A DNA stretch of 13,966 bases, taken from DASWTL01 sp035575925 (lineage in GTDB: Bacteria > Bacteroidota > Bacteroidia > Sphingobacteriales > Sphingobacteriaceae). The position numbers and the translations under genes are program-made. Positions 1-6,828 of this stretch are shown piece by piece (position 1 is the stretch's first letter; each line of letters opens with the position of its first letter). Below the pieces are notes generated by a model. It was not told where the DNA came from and ran no database searches. It worked only from the letters and a program-made list of their open reading frames with translations. The stretch spans positions 1 through 13,966 of the forward strand of contig DATLXK010000047.1 of assembly GCA_035575925.1 (NCBI GenBank), in the 5' to 3' direction.

Positions 1-120
1 ACCGGCAGGAAACCGAGTTGGCGTTTAAGGGAACGGACAGGGCTTTCCTTAGCCTGGGAGGTGCGACGCGTCGGGCAATTGCGGCACCGCTTTTTCAGAT
101 TTAGTAAAAGCCGGACATTC
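1..120. other. GC-rich stretch of unclear nature, possible 3' end of a gene or a piece of an interspersed repeat
   Basis: This stretch has about 56% GC, whereas the sequence just after it is AT-rich like the rest of the window. Three frames are open through it. Plus frame 3 runs from base 3 to a TAG at 102-104, and its last residues read GATRRAIAAPLFQI. Plus frame 1 is open to a TGA at 121-123. One minus frame is open from about 118 off the left edge. No family is recognised in any of them. A 10-bp palindrome, CGACGCGTCG, lies at 64-73. The abrupt composition change and several simultaneously open frames fit either the end of a foreign gene or a non-coding repeat better than an ordinary host gene. 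The window edge prevents a decision. Confidence 0.3.
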
Positions 121-142
121 TGACAATTGCGCCTAACATCAT

Positions 143-166
143 TATTTGCGCAATGTGGCGCAAATA
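143..166. repeat. Perfect inverted repeat with a 6-bp spacer, candidate recombinase core site
   Basis: The left arm TATTTGCGC (143-151) and right arm GCGCAAATA (158-166) are perfect 9-bp inverted copies separated by AATGTG (152-157). Two short arms around a 6-8 bp spacer is the geometry of a tyrosine recombinase core site such as dif or loxP. The site lies about 100 bp beyond the 3' end of the integrase gene. It has no T-tract on either side, so it is not an intrinsic terminator. Its role as a recombination site is inference. The rest of the interval between 121 and 268 shows no gene. Confidence 0.35.
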
Positions 167-268
167 TCCAATGTAGTAGTGGTGGCGATGTAATCTGTCC
201 TGTTAAAACAAAAATCCACTCCAAAGAATAACCGCTGCACCATATTAAACATAATTACAACTTTTACT

Positions 269-1876
269 TTAAAAATCCAAATTGTCTAAAGGGCTTTTTA
301 TCTGATCAAAGCCTTTGGTGGTTACATGGGTATAAATTTCCGTAGTAGTGCTCGATGCATGACCCAACAAACTTTGTATATACCTTAAATCGGTACCGCT
401 TTCCAGTAAATGTGTGGCAAAAGAGTGGCGCAAAGTATGCATACTCACCTTTTTTAATATTCCGGTTTTTTTTACCGATTGTTGTAACGCATTTTGCATA
501 CTTCGTGCACTATATTGTTCTTTTGATTCACCTTCAAACAACCAATTATCAGGCTTATATTGTTTAAAATAAACACGCAGCATAGTCAGTAATTTAGCAG
601 ACAGCAGCGTATACCTGTCTTTTTTACCCTTACTTTGTTCAACTCGTATCTGCATACGCCCGGAATCTATATCTTTAACTTTCAAATTTAGCAATTCGCC
701 AACTCTCAAACCGGCCGAATAACATAACATCAGCATGGTTTTATGTTTAATATTTATTGTAGCCTTTAAAATAGAAATTACCTCTGCTTCACTTAAAACT
801 ACTGGTAAGGTGTTCTCTTTAAGTGGTCGTTCTATAAAATAAAATTTTCTCTGCCCACCTAAAACCCGCTCATAATAAAATTTTATAGCATTTATTGCCT
901 GGTTTTGGTATGATGATGAAACCTTCCGTTCAGTTACCAAATGCCTTAAATAAGCAATTATCATGGGTTCATCAAGGGTATTAATATCAAATTTGTGATA
1001 ATAATTTATAAACTCCTCAAATGAGTTAGAATAGGTTTTAATAGTTTTTTCGCTATACCTAAGCTCTTGCAATTTTAATTTTAATTCAGCCGGACAGGTA
1101 CGGTAGTTGGGTATATCAAAAGGAGTAATCCGGGCTTTTTTGTTAATAATAGATGCCTCTTTCTCAATTATATAATCCAACTTATTATCCATGCAATACT
1201 GCTTTATTGTTCCTTCAAACCGTTCAGAAAAAGGAATAGTCCACCATTTATTCTTTGAATCCCATTTGCAAAAGGGTATTTTCTGTATTTCTTTAACTAA
1301 ACCTTTATTAAATCCAAAAATCAACTTTATTCTTCCGGTTAAGGTTATAATGGCCAAAACAGTTAGTTTGCCAATCGCTAATTTAGTGCCGTTAACTTCG
1401 TGCTCCGGCTCTTGCTCTTCCCATAAAGTTATTCGATCTTTAAAATGGGTTTTAATTAATTCTATATTTCCGGGATAAGCGGGAATGTTCCAACAAAAAT
1501 TAGTGGCATCCCACCTGGAATATCTTAGAGACATTAAAAACGTATTATCTTCTGCATTCCTGGGCAATTTAAGCACAATTTTCCTTCCCAAAACATACAC
1601 AAATATCCCATCCTGTACAGGGTTTTGTAAAGCATCAGGGACAGCCGGGGTAGAAACTTGCTCTAAAATTTTTTTCGTTTTCGGATAATTTGCATCCGGA
1701 AAAAGTACTTTAAGCGCATTAAAGGCTGCTTTAGTATAAGGAATATGCCAGGCCTTATACGTCTGGCTCCATTTACAATCCGGAATTTGCTTTAATTGCC
1801 GGGCCATTTCATTATTGTAAGGAAAATCGATCTTTATTCTTTCCTTATCCCGATGAACAATTTTTTGAATATCCAT
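269..1876 (-). CDS. Tyrosine recombinase/integrase with N-terminal HARP-like triple repeat
   Basis: The C-terminal half is a complete Xer/IntI-like recombinase. A SAM-like core-binding domain spans about residues 263-345 and the catalytic domain about 355-535. The full catalytic set is visible: R391 in GLRVGEL, a beta-hairpin Lys in SKGKKDR (416-419), H480 and R483 in HTLRH, H506 in LLGH, and nucleophile Y515 in EIYTHV. The tail IKSPLDNL resembles the C-terminus of integron integrases. Unusually, about 260 residues precede it, holding three copies of a motif with consensus I.L.F..N....l..IP..KW....k.W.IP, which recalls the HARP domain of SMARCAL1-type fork-binding proteins. The ATG at 1876 (MDIQKIVH) is preferred over a TTG 7 codons upstream; no Shine-Dalgarno site is seen. 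The gene follows asnS in the same direction by about 100 bp. No cargo gene or partner is recognised beside it. It is intact and probably active. Xer housekeeping function is unlikely given the extra domain. Confidence 0.9.
   Translation of the reverse strand: MDIQKIVHRDKERIKIDFPYNNEMARQLKQIPDCKWSQTYKAWHIPYTKAAFNALKVLFPDANYPKTKKILEQVSTPAVPDALQNPVQDGIFVYVLGRKIVLKLPRNAEDNTFLMSLRYSRWDATNFCWNIPAYPGNIELIKTHFKDRITLWEEQEPEHEVNGTKLAIGKLTVLAIITLTGRIKLIFGFNKGLVKEIQKIPFCKWDSKNKWWTIPFSERFEGTIKQYCMDNKLDYIIEKEASIINKKARITPFDIPNYRTCPAELKLKLQELRYSEKTIKTYSNSFEEFINYYHKFDINTLDEPMIIAYLRHLVTERKVSSSYQNQAINAIKFYYERVLGGQRKFYFIERPLKENTLPVVLSEAEVISILKATINIKHKTMLMLCYSAGLRVGELLNLKVKDIDSGRMQIRVEQSKGKKDRYTLLSAKLLTMLRVYFKQYKPDNWLFEGESKEQYSARSMQNALQQSVKKTGILKKVSMHTLRHSFATHLLESGTDLRYIQSLLGHASSTTTEIYTHVTTKGFDQIKSPLDNLDF
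1187..1840 (-). repeat. Three diverged copies of a HARP-like protein module within the integrase
   Basis: Copy 1 covers residues 13-60 with the core IPDCKW and AWHIPY. Copy 2 covers 98-146 with SRWD and CWNIPA. Copy 3 covers 182-230 with IPFCKWD and WWTIPF. Each begins with a beta-strand-like segment (IKIDFPYN, IVLKLPRN, IKLIFGFN), has a K/R-W about 17-20 residues later, a second W about 6-8 residues after that, and then a helix ending in a hydrophobic-F or -Y position. The copies are diverged at the DNA level, so this is an old protein repeat and not a recent tandem duplication. HARP likeness is judged by eye from the motif. Confidence 0.7.
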
Positions 1877-1899
1877 ACACAAATATGGTAAAATCAAGG

Positions 1900-1929
1900 G
1901 GTTTGCGCAAGTGGATGTTGCACTAAACC
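1900..1929. repeat. Imperfect dyad between asnS and the integrase
   Basis: The left arm GGTTTGCGCAA (1900-1910) and right arm TTGCACTAAACC (1918-1929) can pair as GGTTT/AAACC and GCAA/TTGC around a 7-nt loop, with a small internal mismatch. It lies 24 bp upstream of the integrase start and 50 bp downstream of the asnS stop. It shares the 9-mer TTTGCGCAA with the dyad at 143-166 on the other side of the integrase. It may be a recombinase-binding site, an operator, or a weak asnS terminator; the T-tract after it on the minus strand is poor. Confidence 0.35.
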
Positions 1930-1978
1930 TTCGGTATTTAAAAACTCCTTGATTGCCTATTTGGACAACATAGCTGAA

Positions 1979-3427
1979 CTAAAACTCCGCATTCTTAGGA
2001 AATCTTGGGAAAGCGATCACGTCCCGGATATTACTCATCCCGGTTATAAAAAGCACCAGGCGCTCAAAGCCCAGCCCAAAACCTGAGTGTGGAACTGATC
2101 CAAAACGCCGGGTATCCAGGTACCAGTCCATTTCCTTTGCCGGGATATGCATTTCTTCCATCCGTTTTTCAAGTACTTCCAAACGCTCCTCACGCTGTGA
2201 ACCTCCAACAATTTCACCAATTCCGGGGAACAAAATATCCATTGCACCTACCGTTCGTCTTCCCTCAGCATCGGGTTCGTTTTGTCGCATATAAAAAGAT
2301 TTAATATCTGCCGGGTAATCAGTAAGGATCACCGGTTTTTTAAAATGTTTTTCAACCAGAAAACGCTCATGTTCAGACTGCAGGTCCGCGCCCCATTCAT
2401 CAATAAGATATTTAAATTGCTTCTTTTGATTTGGTTTTGAATTTTTTAGGATAGATATGGCCTCAGTGTAGGTTAACCGTTCAAAATCGTTCTCGAGGCA
2501 AAAGTTAAGCCTGGCCAGTAAATCCAGATCAGACCGCTCATTCTGGGGTTTTTGCTTCTCTTCTTCTAACAGTCGGCTTTTCAAAAACTCTAGCTCATCA
2601 GAACAATGATCCAGTGCATATCTGATCAGGTATTTCAACAGATCCTCGGCCAGCTGCATATTATCCTTCAGGTCATAAAAAGCCATTTCAGGTTCTATCA
2701 TCCAGAATTCAGCAAGATGCCGGGTAGTATTCGAATTTTCGGCACGAAAAGTAGGACCGAACGTATAGATCTCGCCAAATGCCATGGCTGCCAGTTCGCC
2801 TTCCAGCTGACCTGAAACGGTAAGATTGGTTGCTTTTCCGAAAAAATCCTCCTTGTAATTTACCGTACCGTCTTCATTACGCGGTATGTTATCAAAATCA
2901 ATAGTTGATACCCTGAACATCTCCCCGGCACCTTCTGCATCGGATGCAGTGATGATAGGAGTGTGTATGTATACAAATCCGCGGTCATTAAAAAAATGGT
3001 TTACTGCATAAGCTAATGCATGCCGAACCTTAAATATGGCATTAAACGTATTGGTACGGAAACGTAAATGTGCAATTTCGCGCAAAAATTCCAGGCTGTG
3101 TTTTTTAGGCTGAAGCGGAAACTTTTCAGGATCGCTGTCTCCCAGTATCTCAAGGGTGGTTACTTTAATCTCCACACGCTGTCCCTTACCCTGCGATTCA
3201 ATCAGCTCACCGGTAACAGCAACAGCGGCACCGGTTGTCAGGCGCTTTAACAAGGCTTCATCAGTGTTATTAAAATCAACTACGGCTTGTATGTTGTTAA
3301 GTGTCGAGCCATCATTTATTGCAATGAACTGGCTGTTACGAAATGTTCTGACCCACCCTTTAACAGTTATTTCCTGTCCGAAAGTGGTAGAGTTTAATAA
3401 ATCTTTAATTTTAATCCGCTGCGGCAT
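1979..3427 (-). CDS. asnS: Asparagine--tRNA ligase
   Basis: This cytoplasmic class IIb aminoacyl-tRNA synthetase charges tRNA(Asn) with asparagine using ATP. The N-terminal OB-fold anticodon-binding domain (about residues 15-105) is followed by the catalytic domain. Class II motif 2 is at 227-250 (FRAENSNTTRHLAEFWMIEPE) and motif 3 is at 449-460 (GFGLGFERLVLF), followed by NIRDVIAFPR. The HLAEFWMIEPEMAF block is typical of AsnRS and differs from AspRS. The length of 482 residues is normal for Bacteroidota AsnRS, with an insertion around 275-345. The start MPQRIKIKDL gives the expected N-terminus. The gene is divergent from a yciI-like gene with only 41 bp between the starts. A promoter candidate overlaps that gap. 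Identification is secure. Confidence 0.97.
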   Translation of the reverse strand: MPQRIKIKDLLNSTTFGQEITVKGWVRTFRNSQFIAINDGSTLNNIQAVVDFNNTDEALLKRLTTGAAVAVTGELIESQGKGQRVEIKVTTLEILGDSDPEKFPLQPKKHSLEFLREIAHLRFRTNTFNAIFKVRHALAYAVNHFFNDRGFVYIHTPIITASDAEGAGEMFRVSTIDFDNIPRNEDGTVNYKEDFFGKATNLTVSGQLEGELAAMAFGEIYTFGPTFRAENSNTTRHLAEFWMIEPEMAFYDLKDNMQLAEDLLKYLIRYALDHCSDELEFLKSRLLEEEKQKPQNERSDLDLLARLNFCLENDFERLTYTEAISILKNSKPNQKKQFKYLIDEWGADLQSEHERFLVEKHFKKPVILTDYPADIKSFYMRQNEPDAEGRRTVGAMDILFPGIGEIVGGSQREERLEVLEKRMEEMHIPAKEMDWYLDTRRFGSVPHSGFGLGFERLVLFITGMSNIRDVIAFPRFPKNAEF

Positions 3428-3447
3428 TTTATATATTAGCTAAAACG

Positions 3448-3477
3448 CAAAAATACAAACCTTTCTATATGAACCAA
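3448..3477 (-). promoter_or_regulatory. Candidate Bacteroidota-type promoter of asnS
   Basis: On the minus strand TATTTTTG (3455 to 3448) matches the -7 consensus TAnnTTTG exactly. A TTG (3477 to 3475) lies 19 bp upstream, which is the normal -33 spacing for the Bacteroidota primary sigma factor. Transcription would start near 3441-3443, giving a leader of about 15 nt. The -33 element would fall inside the first codons of the divergent yciI-like gene. Confidence 0.45.
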
Positions 3478-3759
3478 TATCTTATTTACGCGCATGATTC
3501 TACAGATCAGGATGCGCTTGTCAGGCGGATGAATAACCGCCCGGCACATCTGGCCGGGGCCGCTAATCTGAAAAAACAAGGAAATTACATTATCGGAGGG
3601 GCTATGCTTGATGATGCCGGTAAAATGATAGGATCAACAATGATTGTACAATTTAATGATTATGCCGGATTAAGGGCATGGCTGGATAAAGAGCCCTATA
3701 TGCTGGGCAAAGTGTGGGATACAGTAGAAATCAAACCATTTAAACTTGCGGATGTATAA
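3469..3759 (+). CDS. YciI-family (YCII-related domain) protein
   Basis: The protein is a single small alpha/beta-barrel domain of 96 residues, the usual YciI length. The characteristic R-x-x-H-L pattern appears as RPAHLAG (24-30), followed by GGAMLDDAGKMIGS (43-56) and the C-terminal PYMLGKVWDTVEIKPF (76-91). These match the family order of a conserved His near residue 27 and an Asp near 48-49. The His/Asp pair is proposed to be catalytic in family members, but the physiological substrate is generally unknown. The ATG at 3469 lies 41 bp from asnS in divergent orientation. The next gene begins 36 bp downstream on the same strand, so the two are probably cotranscribed. No signal peptide is seen, so it is cytoplasmic. 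Confidence 0.88.
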   Translation: MNQYLIYAHDSTDQDALVRRMNNRPAHLAGAANLKKQGNYIIGGAMLDDAGKMIGSTMIVQFNDYAGLRAWLDKEPYMLGKVWDTVEIKPFKLADV

Positions 3760-3795
3760 CTAAGTAGGAAATAATTTCAACTATAACTGAATACT

Positions 3796-4182
3796 ATGGA
3801 TGCGAAAGATCTTGATATGTTCTATTTTGATGATAGGACATTTGTAACGCTTTGCAAGCAGCTTGAAAGGGAAATAAAAAACCTTCATGATTTTAATGAT
3901 GAAAACGCTTATGATTTGAGATTGATCTATAAAAAATTCGAGCTGTTCCTGGCCGTATATTACAAAAGCAAGGGGAGAGATGACATTGATTATAAGGCAG
4001 AGTCCCGCAAGGAAATAGCCGCCGAAATAAACCTGGCCGCATTTTCGGTGTGTGATGATCAAGCTGAACACAGCGAAACACCAAAGGAAAATTATAAAGA
4101 CGCAAAAGAAAAACTTAACCGGGTTCTGGAAGACGTGATTTACCAGGTAGCATGGAAAAATCCTGAAACTCAATCTATGTAA
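3796..4182 (+). CDS. Hypothetical small charged helical protein
   Basis: The family is not recognised. The 128-residue product is rich in Asp, Glu and Lys and looks mostly alpha-helical, with regular heptad-like stretches around residues 15-60 and 95-120. A likely disordered acidic segment around 85-98 (DDQAEHSETPKEN) separates the two. There is no signal peptide or membrane segment, and the only cysteines are C20 and C86. It follows the yciI-like gene by 36 bp and is followed by a clear terminator, which supports a real two-gene transcription unit. A long open frame on the opposite strand over the same bases (4218 to 3781) has a hydrophobic, low-complexity translation and is taken as a shadow. 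Confidence 0.75.
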   Translation: MDAKDLDMFYFDDRTFVTLCKQLEREIKNLHDFNDENAYDLRLIYKKFELFLAVYYKSKGRDDIDYKAESRKEIAAEINLAAFSVCDDQAEHSETPKENYKDAKEKLNRVLEDVIYQVAWKNPETQSM

Positions 4183-4216
4183 CTGCGCATTGGTTAACCT
4201 GTACTGCTCACATAGC

Positions 4217-4251
4217 AAAAAAAGAGACTATGGAAATAGCCTCTTTTTTTT
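4217..4251. terminator. Bidirectional intrinsic terminator
   Basis: The stem GAG-A-CTAT (4224-4231), loop GGAA and stem ATAG-C-CTC (4236-4243) form a hairpin with one A/C mismatch. It is flanked by an A7 tract on the left and a T8-9 tract on the right, so the A and T tracts extend the stem. It can stop plus-strand transcripts from the gene ending at 4182 and minus-strand transcripts of sucC, whose stop is at 4334. Confidence 0.85.
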
Positions 4252-4333
4252 GTACAAAATATAGGTAATGTGTAAATAGGATAGGTGTCCTGAGGCACTT
4301 TAAGCCTGCTCCCTGAATTTCCTCTTAATTGTT

Positions 4334-5527
4334 TTAGGCCGTTAAAACCTGCTTTACCAGCTCTGCAGCTTCTTTTAACTGTATTGCCGAAAAAACCTTT
4401 AATCCGGATTCGTCAATTAGTTTTTTCGCTTCTGCAGCATTAGTTCCTTGTAAACGTACAATGATGGGAACCGGGATGTTTCCAATTTCTTTGTATGCAT
4501 CAATTACACCCTGAGCTACACGATCACAACGTACAATACCACCGAATATATTAATAAGAATAGCTTTAACATTAGGATCTTGTAATATGATGTTGAAAGC
4601 CGCTTTTACAGTTTGAGCATTTGCAGTTCCACCAACATCCAGGAAGTTTGCAGGTTCACCACCGGCAATCTTAATAATATCCATGGTTGCCATAGCCAAA
4701 CCTGCACCGTTAACCATACAGCCTACGTTTCCGTCTAGTTTTACATAATTAAGGTTTGATTTGCTAGCTTCAACCTCCATCGGATCTTCTTCTGCAGTAT
4801 CCCTTAGATCCGCATAATCGGGATGACGGAACAAACCGTTATCATCCAGGTTTACCTTGGCATCTACTGCTATAATCTTATTGTCCGACGTTTTAAGAAC
4901 CGGGTTAATTTCAAACATGGATGAATCCGTAGCTTCATATGCTTTGTAAAGCGATGCTATAAATTTGGTCATCTGTTTAAATGCATCGCCGCTAAGGCCC
5001 AGGTTAAATGCAATTTTGCGGGTTTGAAATCCCTGTAAACCAACCTTAGGATCTATTTCTTCTTTAAAGATCAGGTGAGGGGTGTGTTCTGCAACTTCTT
5101 CAATATCCATTCCTCCTTCTGTGGAATACATAATGGTATTTCGCCCTTTATTTCGATCAAGCAGTACGCTTACGTAAAATTCTTTAGTTTCACTTTCACC
5201 GGGATAATACACATCCTGGGCAATAAGAACCTTACTAACCAGTTTTCCTTCCGGTCCGGTTTGTGGCGTGATCAGTTGCATTCCCAGAATTTGCCCGGAT
5301 TTCTCTTTCACCTCGTCCAGGTTTTTAGCCAGCTTAACGCCACCGCCTTTACCGCGTCCGCCGGCATGGATCTGGGCTTTAACAACAACCCAATCAGAAT
5401 TATATTCTTGTTTTAATTTTTTTGCCGCCTCTACCGCTTCTTCGGGGGTGTTTGCAACTATACCTTCCTGAATTTGTACACCGAAACTTTTTAATATAGC
5501 CTTACCTTGATATTCGTGAATATTCAT
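4334..5527 (-). CDS. sucC: Succinate--CoA ligase (ADP-forming) subunit beta
   Basis: SucC pairs with SucD to interconvert succinyl-CoA and succinate plus CoA with nucleotide phosphorylation in the TCA cycle. The N-terminal ATP-grasp domain is shown by MNIHEYQGKAILKSFGV and the nucleotide-binding loop AGGRGKGGGVK (55-65). The Mg/nucleotide residues N208 (EINPV) and D222 (VDAK) are present. The C-terminal CoA-ligase domain holds FLDVGGTAN (295-303) and INIFGGIVRCD (325-335). At 397 residues it is slightly longer than the Escherichia coli enzyme. No sucD is in the window: the gene stands alone between the terminator at 4217-4251 and the divergent lolD-like gene. The ATG at 5527 gives the standard N-terminus. 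Confidence 0.97.
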   Translation of the reverse strand: MNIHEYQGKAILKSFGVQIQEGIVANTPEEAVEAAKKLKQEYNSDWVVVKAQIHAGGRGKGGGVKLAKNLDEVKEKSGQILGMQLITPQTGPEGKLVSKVLIAQDVYYPGESETKEFYVSVLLDRNKGRNTIMYSTEGGMDIEEVAEHTPHLIFKEEIDPKVGLQGFQTRKIAFNLGLSGDAFKQMTKFIASLYKAYEATDSSMFEINPVLKTSDNKIIAVDAKVNLDDNGLFRHPDYADLRDTAEEDPMEVEASKSNLNYVKLDGNVGCMVNGAGLAMATMDIIKIAGGEPANFLDVGGTANAQTVKAAFNIILQDPNVKAILINIFGGIVRCDRVAQGVIDAYKEIGNIPVPIIVRLQGTNAAEAKKLIDESGLKVFSAIQLKEAAELVKQVLTA

Positions 5528-5688
5528 TGATTTAATTTTGGTGGCGTAAAATTATCATTTTGTACCAACTATTAAAACTTAACTGCATTATATATATTTG
5601 GATTACAACACGATGAAATACGCAGATTTCTTAATTCAGGATTTTTGAAAACGCTAACAGGTATAAAAAAAAAATTATCTTCGCAGGA

Positions 5689-6345
5689 ATGCTTCAAGCA
5701 ACAGGAATTACAAAATCATACGGAAGCCTTAAAATACTTAAAGGGGTGGACCTTCATGTATCTGCTGGTGAAATAATTACTATTGTAGGCGCTTCAGGAG
5801 CAGGGAAAAGCACATTGCTGCATATTATAGGAACGCTTGACCATCCCGATGAGGGATCTGTTATACTGAATAACGTGGATATAAGGGCATTGTCTCAAAA
5901 GCGGCTGAGTGCTTTCAGAAATGAACATATTGGATTTATTTTCCAGTTCCACCACTTATTACCTGAATTTACCGCGATTGAAAATATTACCATTCCGGCT
6001 TACATTGCAAAGAAAAGCAAAAAGGTAGCTGAACTCAGGGCTAGAGAATTACTTGATTTATTAGGTCTGGCCTCGCGGGCAGATCACAAGCCCTCAGAAC
6101 TTTCGGGAGGCGAACAGCAACGGGTAGCAGTTGCACGGGCCCTGGTAAACAATCCGTCAATTATACTTGCTGATGAACCTTCAGGTAACCTGGATTCTAA
6201 TAATGCAGAAAGCCTGCATGCCCTTTTTACCCATCTTCGTGATCAGTTTCAGCAAACCTTTATTATTGTAACCCACAACGAAAATCTTGCTGATCTTGCT
6301 GATAGAAAAGTGACGATGAAGGACGGACAAATTATAACATCCTGA
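5689..6345 (+). CDS. lolD: ABC transporter ATP-binding protein, LolD-like
   Basis: The protein is a single nucleotide-binding domain of 218 residues. Walker A is GASGAGKST (34-42), the Q-loop glutamine is Q86, the signature is LSGGEQQRV (138-146), Walker B is IILADEP with catalytic E163, and the H-loop is H196 in VTHN. The stretch around FQFHHLLPEFTAIENI is characteristic of the LolD/MacB/FtsE subclass and especially of LolD. LolD powers release of lipoproteins from the inner membrane through LolC/LolE or LolF permeases. No permease gene is adjacent, so the partner must be elsewhere and the exact substrate is inferred. The next gene starts 3 bp after this stop, indicating an operon. A TATATTTG (5593-5600) in the upstream 161-bp gap resembles a -7 box, but no properly spaced -33 element is seen. 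Confidence 0.88.
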   Translation: MLQATGITKSYGSLKILKGVDLHVSAGEIITIVGASGAGKSTLLHIIGTLDHPDEGSVILNNVDIRALSQKRLSAFRNEHIGFIFQFHHLLPEFTAIENITIPAYIAKKSKKVAELRARELLDLLGLASRADHKPSELSGGEQQRVAVARALVNNPSIILADEPSGNLDSNNAESLHALFTHLRDQFQQTFIIVTHNENLADLADRKVTMKDGQIITS

Positions 6346-6348
6346 TTT

Positions 6349-6828
6349 ATGCCGGTATTAATTACAGGAGCTGCAGCTGCAGGGGCACATCGTTTACAGC
6401 GAACTTTAGGTATACCAGAAGTTATTTTCGCTGATCAGGAAGACCTGCCTAAAGCGCTATTTAATCAAACGCGGTTTATTCAAATCCCCAATGGAGGCTC
6501 AGCTACTTTTGCACATCAGCTGTTAACATTATGTCTTGATCATTCCATTAATATGGTATTCCCGCTGCGAAGAGGTGAACTGAAGCCCCTTTCGGAGTCG
6601 AAAAAGTTATTTGAAGAGTATGGTATTCAGATCGTAATCCCTGATGCTGAAGTATTGGATGCGCTGACCCATAATTCTGCATCTGTAGGAGAAGAAATAA
6701 TAGTATTAAATCAGGGTATGGTTTTAAGCGGGCAGTTTTTGGAATTAAGTGATCTTCCGGCGGAAGCTGGCTTGTTCATCTGTTCAGGTAACAATTATAC
6801 AGATATGAAATTATTTATTATTGATTGA
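6349..6828 (+). CDS. Stand-alone pre-ATP-grasp (Rossmann-like) domain protein
   Basis: The 159 residues look like the N-terminal pre-ATP-grasp domain of carbamoyl-phosphate synthase or PylC-type ATP-grasp enzymes, without the ATP-grasp catalytic domain. It starts with a beta-strand and Gly/Ala-rich turn (VLITGAAAAGAH, 3-14). The middle block, with VFPLRRGEL, PLSESKKLFEEYGI and VIPDAEVLDAL, follows the usual pattern of this domain: a D/P-x-x-x-E stretch, a helix, then a Gly-Ile strand. The family normally continues with a D-K motif and the ATP-grasp fold; here it continues into about 45 residues of unrecognised sequence and stops. It begins 3 bp after the lolD-like stop, and its TGA overlaps the ATG of the HAD-like gene (TGATG), so the two are translationally coupled. 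Function is unknown; a ligand-sensing or scaffold role is only a guess. Confidence 0.7.
   Translation: MPVLITGAAAAGAHRLQRTLGIPEVIFADQEDLPKALFNQTRFIQIPNGGSATFAHQLLTLCLDHSINMVFPLRRGELKPLSESKKLFEEYGIQIVIPDAEVLDALTHNSASVGEEIIVLNQGMVLSGQFLELSDLPAEAGLFICSGNNYTDMKLFIID

Noticed and set aside
1877..1897. TTG start extending the integrase by seven residues
   Set aside because: The added residues MILPYLC do not resemble the repeat module, and an ATG with a good N-terminus follows at 1876.
1880..1910. Promoter for the integrase on the minus strand (TTG, 20 bp, CATATTTG)
   Set aside because: The -7 box has one mismatch, and the start site would fall at or after the ATG, forcing leaderless translation. 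Too weak to annotate.
3781..4218. Minus-strand ORF opposite the small acidic protein
   Set aside because: It overlaps a better-supported gene in the yciI-like transcription unit, runs against the terminator layout and has no recognisable family.
5593..5600. TATATTTG as promoter of the lolD-like operon
   Set aside because: No TTG lies 17-23 bp upstream, so only the -7 half is present.
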